Part shown: piece after piece, positions 9,721 to 14,757 of the stretch
Layout of the letters: the number at the start of each line of letters is the position of its first letter
Position numbering within the stretch: the stretch's first letter is position 1
Source of the DNA: Alphaproteobacteria bacterium
GTDB taxonomy: Bacteria > Pseudomonadota > Alphaproteobacteria > DSM-16000 > Inquilinaceae
Direction: 5' to 3'
NCBI GenBank assembly: GCA_009909005.1
Contig: JAAAOG010000173.1
Span: 1 to 42,098, forward strand
Length of the DNA: 42,098 nucleotides
Made by a program: the position numbers and the translations under genes
The notes under the pieces: generated by a model
Databases searched by the model: none
Told to the model about the DNA's origin: nothing
What the model saw: only the letters and a program-made list of their open reading frames with translations

Positions 9721-9871
9721 GGGCTTGCGGCCGTTGCGTGCCCCCCCGGCTTGGGCTATCCGTGATGCCTCGAAAAGCGCTGCATCGACGGCTGCACGAC
9801 AATTCGGCCAGCGGGCCTTGCCGCCCGGCGAGGACCCGGCACCGCCCACCCCTGGTGGAGGAGGATTTCCC

Positions 9872-11143
9872 ATGTCCGACCCGACGGCCTTTCACACAGA
9901 CCTGCCCAAAGCCCTGAAACACACCATGGCCCTGGTGCTCGCCGGCGGGCGCGGCACCCGGCTGATGAACCTGACCGACCACGAGGCCAAGCCGGCCATC
10001 CCCTTCGGCGGCAAATATCGCATCGTCGACTTTCCGCTGTCCAACTGCCTCAATTCCGGCATTCGCAAGATCAGCGTCCTGACGCAGTACAAGGGGCATA
10101 CCCTCATCCATCATATTCAGCGCGGCTGGAGCTTCCTGCGCGCCGAACTGGGCGAGTTCATCGAGCTGTGGCCCGCCACCCAGCAGATGGGCGATGAAAG
10201 CTGGTATATCGGCACGGCCGACGCCGTCTTCCAGAACCTCCGCAATATCGAGGAATACGCACCCGAATACATTCTCGTCCTGGCCGGCGACCATGTCTAC
10301 AAGCAGGACTATGGCCAGATGCTCGCCGATCATATCGAGAACGGGGCGGAATGCACGGTGGCCTGCGTCCAGGTCCCGCGCATGGACGCCACCGCCTTCG
10401 GCGTCATCCATGTCGACGAGCGCAACTGGATCACCAGCTTCCTGGAAAAGCCCAAGGACCCGCCCTGCGTGCCCGGCATGCCCGACGTCGCCTATGCCAG
10501 CATGGGCATCTATATCTTCGACTCGAAGTTCCTGATCGACCAGCTGCGGGCCGAGCGCGAGATCGACCACACCAGCCATGATTTCGGCAAGGACGTGCTG
10601 CCGCGCATCGTCGACCATCACAAGGTCTACGCCCATGATTTCGGCCGCAGCGCCGTCAAGATGCCGGGGTCGGAAAAGCCCTATTGGCGCGATGTCGGGA
10701 CGCTGGACGCCTATTGGGAAGCCAATATGGACCTCGTCTCGGTCAATCCGGAACTCGACCTCTATGACGAGGAATGGCAGATTTTTACCTATCAGGCGCA
10801 GAGGCCTTCGGCGAAATTCGTTTTCGACGATGAGGACCGGCGCGGCGAAGCGATCGATTCCTGCGTCTCGGCCGGCTGCATCGTCTCCGGCGGCGTCGTG
10901 CGCCACTCCTTCCTCTACAGCGGCGTCCGGGTAAATTCCTATACGAAGGTGACGGATTCGGTCATCCTGCCGGATACCGACATCGGCCGGCACTGCCGCC
11001 TGCATAGGGTGATCGTCGACAGCCGCTGCCGCATCCCGCCCGGCACCATCATCGGCGAGGACGCGGAAGCCGACGCCAAGCGCTTCCACCGCTCCGAGAA
11101 GGGCATCACCCTGGTCACCCAGGAAATGCTCGACAAGTTGTAA
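9872..11143 (+). CDS. glgC: Glucose-1-phosphate adenylyltransferase (ADP-glucose pyrophosphorylase)
   Basis: This enzyme makes ADP-glucose from ATP and glucose-1-phosphate, the committed step of bacterial glycogen synthesis. The 423-residue protein has the nucleotide-binding loop LAGGRGTRL near residue 27, AKPAIPFGGKYRIVDFPLSNC, GTADAVFQN, ASMGIYIF, and YWRDVGTLDAYWEAN in the substrate region, followed by the left-handed beta-helix C-terminal domain (CIVSGGVVRHSFLYSGV). Length is normal for the family. The frame is open from 9725, but ATG 9872 is preceded by GGAGGAGGATTTCCC and matches the family start. Allosteric control by glycolytic intermediates is known for the family. glgA, glgB and glgP are not in the window; glgX is 8.5 kb away, on the other side of an accessory island. 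Confidence 0.97.
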   Translation: MSDPTAFHTDLPKALKHTMALVLAGGRGTRLMNLTDHEAKPAIPFGGKYRIVDFPLSNCLNSGIRKISVLTQYKGHTLIHHIQRGWSFLRAELGEFIELWPATQQMGDESWYIGTADAVFQNLRNIEEYAPEYILVLAGDHVYKQDYGQMLADHIENGAECTVACVQVPRMDATAFGVIHVDERNWITSFLEKPKDPPCVPGMPDVAYASMGIYIFDSKFLIDQLRAEREIDHTSHDFGKDVLPRIVDHHKVYAHDFGRSAVKMPGSEKPYWRDVGTLDAYWEANMDLVSVNPELDLYDEEWQIFTYQAQRPSAKFVFDDEDRRGEAIDSCVSAGCIVSGGVVRHSFLYSGVRVNSYTKVTDSVILPDTDIGRHCRLHRVIVDSRCRIPPGTIIGEDAEADAKRFHRSEKGITLVTQEMLDKL

Positions 11144-11346
11144 CGGGGCGTCGCGAGTGGGTTGCGGCCGCGGCGTATGGGCGCCGCCCCAACCCGACCG
11201 GCCACAACCCCGGAAGCCGAACAATCCTGCGGAACGGGCGCATCACGAAGCCGAGAGTGCGAAGCTCAGCCCGCGAACGCCGGACTTCGGAGCTGAGCCT
11301 GCGAAACCCAGCCTGCAAAACTCAGCTGGCACGACCCAGACCGTCA

Positions 11347-11378
11347 CCCCCGCGAAAGCGGGGGTCCAGGTTTTTTTT
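11347..11378 (+). terminator. GC hairpin followed by T-run (terminator or REP-like half-repeat)
   Basis: CCCCCGC, loop GAAA, GCGGGGG forms a 7-bp stem, followed after six bases by eight T residues. The hairpin also matches the core of the alphaproteobacterial intergenic repeat (gtca-cccgcgaa-gcggg-tccag), another example of which is at 33271. It lies 200 bp after glgC and could end its transcript, or simply be an inserted half-repeat. Confidence 0.5.
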
Positions 11379-11395
11379 CAATTTTTCCACTAAGG

Positions 11396-11617
11396 TCACC
11401 GCGCGCAGCCTATCAATGCGACCGCCAGCCAGTCCGGCACATATTTCCGAATCACCGCCCGGATCTCCGCGGCAGTGGCAAAATCGCCGGCGTCGGCTTC
11501 CTTGATCGCCTGCCGCGTCTCCTCGTCGTGCCATGCACGAAGCGTCGCGCTCGGTTCTTCACCGATGGGCCGCGTCAAATCATCGATCGTCAGCCAAACC
11601 TGGCCTGGGATTTTCAT
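11396..11617 (-). CDS. Small antitoxin-like protein, 73 aa
   Basis: The protein starts MKIPGQVWLTIDDL and ends with an acidic helical tail, RQAIKEADAGDFATAAEIRAVIRKY. This tail resembles the C-terminal part of many small antitoxins of type II modules (the EADAGDFAT-EEVRAVFRKW-like pattern). The start at 11617 has AGGGG 8 nt upstream; an ATG at 11644 in the same frame is an alternative. No toxin-sized partner follows: downstream on the minus strand is the T-run/hairpin region behind glgC. It is therefore either an orphan antitoxin or a module remnant. The antitoxin call rests on pattern memory only. Confidence 0.5.
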   Translation of the reverse strand: MKIPGQVWLTIDDLTRPIGEEPSATLRAWHDEETRQAIKEADAGDFATAAEIRAVIRKYVPDWLAVALIGCAR

Positions 11618-11644
11618 AAGCTCATCCCCCTGCAGGACGGACAT

Positions 11645-11970
11645 AATGCAAAGGTGCGCTCCGATCCAGCCCTTTCCGCCGGTTCAGCATGCAACCATGG
11701 CGTCGTCGCCGATGGTCTGCCGGAGGCCGCATCACTCGACAGGCTCGACGGAAAAATGTACGCAGGCGACAAGAAACCCGAGGTTTGCGGTGGCCGTCGG
11801 CTACACACCTCAGAGCTTTGGGCCCGTGAGCCCCTGAATGCGGTTACCAGTCCGCCGCAGGCCGCTCCCTGCGGCTTTCGGATCAATCTTATGCACATGA
11901 CAACCCATTGGGATCATTGGACCAGGGATGATGGTGCAAAACTTAGGATTTTTGCACCGCGCCCAAAAAA
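11645..11970. other. 326-bp region without a convincing gene
   Basis: Open frames on both strands here (including a 153-residue plus-strand frame) look non-coding: odd composition, no ribosome site and no family resemblance. The stretch has small inverted repeats, for example the CCGCAG/CTGCGG hairpin near 11860, and ends with the hairpin at 11933. It forms the left flank of the accessory island. Confidence 0.4.
11933..11958 (-). terminator. 9-bp stem-loop just after the AT-rich gene
   Basis: GGTGCAAAA and TTTTGCACC pair around an 8-nt loop, 12 nt past the stop codon (11971) of the minus-strand gene. The position suits a transcription terminator, although no T-run follows on that strand. Confidence 0.4.
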
Positions 11971-12729
11971 TCATGGAAAAAGACTTTGAAATGGGTCTGG
12001 CTGATTTCTCAGCGGCTGCCAATCAAAGTCATATCTTTTTTCATCTGGCCAATTTGGGAACGACACACCAAAATAGTCTCCTATTGCATGTTCGAATCCA
12101 GGCGCTGGCCCGCCCTCTAGAAGCAGAAGACCAGGGCCAGTCGACAGTGCATTCGTATAGAATTGTGCCGAAAGAATTGCAACTAGACCGGATATTGCAT
12201 TGCATAGTCTTAGAAAATTTGCCTCAGTAAATTTCAGGTGACGATCGTGTTTGGCTTGATTATATCCCACAACATACCAATCTGGTTTTCCATTGTGATC
12301 CCAACTTTCAAATGGAGCGAATACACTATACAATCTATTTCCTCTCCAGTGAGGAAATAATACTTTAAAGCCAGAAAGATTATGGGTTATTTCGAGATTT
12401 CGATAATCAACAATATTCCATTTATTGCTCGGTCTTTGCGAGTAGTTGTTTTCTCGCAAAATAGCAGTGAAATTTGCTTCGATCTCTATGCAAACACGCA
12501 TGAGCAGCGCATGTATTCTATATGAATAGCATTCAAAATTTCTTTCGTCTTGTTCTATGTATTCCAATAAATCAATAAAGTCGTGTTGAATGATAAGAAA
12601 CGCCCTTGTATAGTGATGAGGATCTTCGGCGAATTTCTCATGAAGAATATAGTTTGCCCTTCCTCCCTCAGCATAACTACCATTCTTGAATTGCCGACAA
12701 GTCCGTCTGTATGGAAGAGTGACAGCCAT
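11971..12729 (-). CDS. AT-rich accessory gene, possible HEPN-like protein, 252 aa
   Basis: The gene is visibly AT-rich against its GC-rich surroundings and uses codons the neighbours avoid, a strong sign of transfer. ATG 12729 has TAGGAG 6 nt upstream. The protein is soluble and aromatic-rich. An N-terminal helical block (FLIIQHDFIDLLEYIEQ, then YRIHALLMRVCIEIEANF) is followed by WYVVGYNQAKHDRHLKFTEA and a hydrophobic helix (CNAISGLVAILSAQF). The W-x3-YN-x2-KHDR...A pattern resembles uncharacterised all-helical proteins that look HEPN-like, many of which act as RNases in defence or toxin systems. The canonical HEPN RxxxxH is not clearly present. I do not assign an activity. There is no recognisable partner gene. 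Confidence 0.75.
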   Translation of the reverse strand: MAVTLPYRRTCRQFKNGSYAEGGRANYILHEKFAEDPHHYTRAFLIIQHDFIDLLEYIEQDERNFECYSYRIHALLMRVCIEIEANFTAILRENNYSQRPSNKWNIVDYRNLEITHNLSGFKVLFPHWRGNRLYSVFAPFESWDHNGKPDWYVVGYNQAKHDRHLKFTEANFLRLCNAISGLVAILSAQFYTNALSTGPGLLLLEGGPAPGFEHAIGDYFGVSFPNWPDEKRYDFDWQPLRNQPDPFQSLFP

Positions 12730-12984
12730 ATCGTGCTCCTAAGGTCCTTAAATCTGGAGTCGCCAATGCGGGTGACCCAAACATGGAATTGTAGTTATCG
12801 GAACCTCATTAGGCTAGGCAAGCAATAGCGGTAACTGTTTATTATCACCACGCTCTTGCCAAGCCAAGTCATTTCGCCGACAGAACACCTCTACCCCTGC
12901 CGCGCGAGCGCCCCCCGGATGCCCGCTTCGCTGCGGCGGCCATTGCCGCGGATACGACCTTTATCATCCAGACAGAGACGCCTA

Positions 12985-13202
12985 GGGGAATAACTTTTTT
13001 GGGGTGCGACGTGGCGCCGCAATCCTTATGCCGCTCGTGTGGCGAGGCGGCGGAGGTCGAGGAGGAGGCCGAGGAGCAGGCGCGGGACGATCAGGCGGTT
13101 GCTGGGATCGAGGGCCTGTTCGACCGTTTCCTCGGTCTCGAATATGATTTCCAGCTTGGCGAGGGCGCCGGTGAGGGCGTGGGCCGGCGAGGCAGCGAAG
13201 AG
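12985..13202. repeat. Direct repeat copy A (intact context)
   Basis: From GGGGAATAAC at 12985 to GCGAAGAG at 13202 the sequence is about 90% or more identical by eye to 13863-14080. It carries the 3' part of the minus-strand gene ending at 13026. Copies lie 878 bp apart, in direct orientation. Confidence 0.85.
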
Positions 13203-13382
13203 GCCCAGACAATGGTCCTCTTCGGCGAAGGCAAGCGTCTCGGCCGGTCCGGGGCTGCGGTCGGAGGCCTTCCGAGCCGCCCGCCAGGCATCGTATCGGT
13301 TCAGCAGGATCGGGTCGTGCCGGGCCAGCGCGGCCCGGAGCCAGGGCGGCACAGGGTCGGGCGCTTCGGAGGAGACGGTCAT
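13026..13382 (-). CDS. Unknown protein, 118 aa, divergent partner of an HTH regulator
   Basis: The start at ATG 13382 has GGGAGG 5 nt upstream and lies 37 bases from a good promoter (13419-13447); an upstream ATG at 13403 would sit almost on the transcript start and is less likely. The protein is helical and acidic: PPWLRAALARHDPILLNRYDAWRAARK, AFAEEDHCLGLFAASPAHAL, LEIIFETEETVEQAL, and a leucine/arginine-rich end (RLLLGLLLDLRRLATRAA). There is no membrane segment or signal peptide. I do not recognise a family. The divergent arrangement with the HTH gene, and the fact that both were copied together (see 13863-14125), say that the two form a unit. Confidence 0.7.
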   Translation of the reverse strand: MTVSSEAPDPVPPWLRAALARHDPILLNRYDAWRAARKASDRSPGPAETLAFAEEDHCLGLFAASPAHALTGALAKLEIIFETEETVEQALDPSNRLIVPRLLLGLLLDLRRLATRAA

Positions 13383-13418
13383 GAGAGCCTCCCAGGCTTT
13401 CATTTTGCACTGTTTCGG

Positions 13419-13447
13419 ATCATACTCGACCGGAAACGGGCTGTAAA
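13419..13447 (-). promoter_or_regulatory. Sigma-70-type promoter for the 118-aa gene
   Basis: Read on the minus strand: -35 TTTACA (13442-13447), 17-nt spacer, -10 TATGAT (13419-13424). This is unusually close to consensus for this GC-rich window. It lies in the 100-bp region shared with the divergent HTH gene, so the HTH protein may bind here. Confidence 0.6.
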
Positions 13448-13482
13448 CCCAAAACAGCGCAAGAGTGAGCTTTTTTGGATCA

Positions 13483-13761
13483 ATGACGCGGGCACAAATC
13501 CGAGCGGCGCGGGGGCTGCTTTCCTGGTCGCAGCGCGTGCTGGCCGACCGCTCCGGCGTGTCAGAGGCGACCATCAAGCGGATGGAGGCCGGCGATGCGC
13601 CGCTGCAGGGGCGCTATGACACCGTCGCGCGGCTGCGCCGGGCCTTTGAGGAGGCCGGGGTGGTGTTTCTGTCCGAAAACGGCGGCGGGCCGGGGGTGCG
13701 GCTGGACAAGCATTCGCTCGCGAACAGCACGAAGGGCGGTGACGAAGAGCGCACGGACTAA
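13483..13761 (+). CDS. XRE/Cro-type helix-turn-helix regulator, 92 aa
   Basis: MTRAQIRAARGLLSWSQRVLADRSGVSEATIKRMEAG is a complete XRE helix-turn-helix: helix 2 LSWSQRVLADRSGV and recognition helix SEATIKRMEA. It is followed by the usual short tail TVARLRRAFEEAGVVFLSENG. The family binds DNA as a dimer and commonly regulates its own locus. The start is placed at ATG 13483, where the domain begins; an in-frame GTG at 13465 would add six residues. Neither has a strong ribosome site. It is divergent from the 118-aa gene with 100 bp between starts; control of that partner is inferred from position. Confidence 0.85.
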   Translation: MTRAQIRAARGLLSWSQRVLADRSGVSEATIKRMEAGDAPLQGRYDTVARLRRAFEEAGVVFLSENGGGPGVRLDKHSLANSTKGGDEERTD

Positions 13762-13862
13762 GAAGTCTTTGTGTTCATTGTGCCTTTCATTGTGTTCATT
13801 GTGTTTATTCTATTATTCCAAAGAGCAGGCGTATTTTGACTAAACGCGGATACGTCCGGGTC

Positions 13863-14125
13863 GGGGAATAACGTTTTTGGGGTGCCATGTCGGGCCGCAA
13901 TCCTTATGCCGCTCGTGTCGCGAGGCGGCGGAGGTCGAGGAGGAGGCCGAGGAGCAGGCGCGGGACGATCAGGCGGTTGCTGGGGTCGAGGGCCTGTTCG
14001 ACCGTTTCCTCGGTTTCGAAATTGATTTCCAGCTTGGTGAGGGCGCCGGTGAGGGCGTGGGCCGGCGAGGCGGCGAAGAGCCGCTTTTTGGATCAATGAC
14101 GCGGGCACAAATCCGGGCGGCGCGG
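13863..14125. repeat. Direct repeat copy B, with internal deletion
   Basis: Bases 13863-14080 repeat 12985-13202. The next bases jump to the sequence found at about 13470-13512 in the first copy (TTTTTGGATCAATGACGCGG), so about 265 bp (promoter region and 5' part of the minus gene) are missing. The junction lies at a short AAGAG shared by both ends in copy A, consistent with slippage or microhomology deletion. Confidence 0.8.
13904..14080 (-). pseudogene. 5'-truncated copy of the 118-aa gene
   Basis: The minus strand retains the last 58 or so codons of the gene at 13026-13382, including the TAA stop (13904-13906). Substitutions are visible relative to copy A, for example LAKLEIIFE has become LTKLEINFE. 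Start codon, ribosome site and promoter are absent. Confidence 0.75.
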
Positions 14126-14200
14126 AGCGTCAGGCAGGTTCGTGGGTGTTCTGCTCCCGCCCGCGAACCCGCTGCACCTCTGACGGCCCGAAAGGAATGA
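14096..14200 (+). pseudogene. Truncated copy of the HTH regulator gene
   Basis: ATG 14096 begins MTRAQIRAAR exactly as the intact regulator at 13483, then the sequence diverges (SVRQVRGCSAP) and stops at 14200 after 34 codons. The helix-turn-helix is lost, so no function is expected. It marks the right end of repeat copy B. Confidence 0.7.
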
Positions 14201-14236
14201 CGTGCGTGGCGGCAGCGGATGCGATAAAATCGCGCT

Positions 14237-14440
14237 ATGATGAAAGAGAGCGGCACGACGGATAGGAAGCAGGTCATCCTCCGGCGGGAACGGATGGCAA
14301 GGATCAGCGCGATAGAGGGCATAAAGGTGCCCCGCGCGGTTTCGACGCGCTTCAGGGATTATGACACGGAAGGCTTGTCCGGAGATGAAAGACGGGCACG
14401 CATCCGGAAAAGGTACAGAAAATCTGAAAACCAGTCTTGA
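14237..14440 (+). CDS. VbhA-like antitoxin candidate, 67 aa
   Basis: A small basic protein: RMARISAIEGIKVPRAVSTRF, then YDTEGLSGDERRARIRKRYRK. The E-G followed by a helix and a C-terminal RxxIxxRY resemble antitoxins of the VbhA/Fic class, which hold the Fic toxin inactive by inserting an inhibitory helix. The exact (S/T)xxxE(G/N) signature is off by one residue (SAIEG). The call is supported mainly by what follows: the stop overlaps, in TTGA, a frame that begins like a Fic protein (14437). Starts at 14237, 14240 or 14294 are possible; ribosome sites are weak. The module is broken, so this may be a non-functional remnant. Confidence 0.5.
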   Translation: MMKESGTTDRKQVILRRERMARISAIEGIKVPRAVSTRFRDYDTEGLSGDERRARIRKRYRKSENQS

Positions 14441-14558
14441 TTTATACCTCGGAACAGGACCCGCTCTGTTATCCCGGCACGGACGTTTCGATCAACATCC
14501 GCAGCTTTACGGCGACGAAACGTCTCTTGCCGCCGCAATTGCGGCCCTGTTGACGTGA
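14437..14558 (+). pseudogene. 5' remnant of a Fic-type toxin gene
   Basis: From TTG 14437 the frame reads LIYTSEQDPLCYPGTDVSINIRS, matching the N-terminus common in VbhT/Fic-type AMP-transferases (DPYCYPGTDVL-N-KL-IRD). The frame stops at 14553. Shifting frame after INIRS gives LYGDETSLAAAIAALL, a more plausible continuation ending at 14558, so a frameshift is likely. The catalytic HxFx(D/E)GNGR region is not present, so the gene is a fragment of roughly 40 codons. Confidence 0.5.
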
Positions 14559-14675
14559 TGTTCGGCCTCGAACGCCCGCGACTTTTGTACCTTAAATTGT
14601 ATCCGTAGTGTCCGACCGGTTTTTATTTCTCCAATAGTTAAAGCAGACCTATTTTACACGAATAGGGCTAACGTC

Positions 14676-14754
14676 CGGGTCGGGGGTACCACCCCCGACC
14701 CGCTTGGCCGCCACCCCTGACCCGCCTGGACGCCACCCCCGGCTCGCGTGGCCT
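14676..14754. repeat. 12-bp hairpin overlapping three 22-bp tandem repeats
   Basis: CGGGTCGGGGGT and ACCCCCGACCCG pair around a 3-nt ACC loop (14676-14702). From 14689 three imperfect 22-bp units follow (14689, 14711, 14733), each beginning CCACCCC and containing a GACCCGC/GGCTCGC core and TGG. They end four bases before the treY stop. The hairpin could terminate treY transcription from the minus strand. ACGTCCGGGTCGGGG also occurs at 13852. Confidence 0.6.
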
Positions 14755-14757
14755 TGG

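Noticed and set aside
11528-11989. 153-codon plus-strand frame in the accessory island
   Set aside because: Overlaps the antitoxin-like gene and the hairpin, has no ribosome site and no plausible protein pattern.
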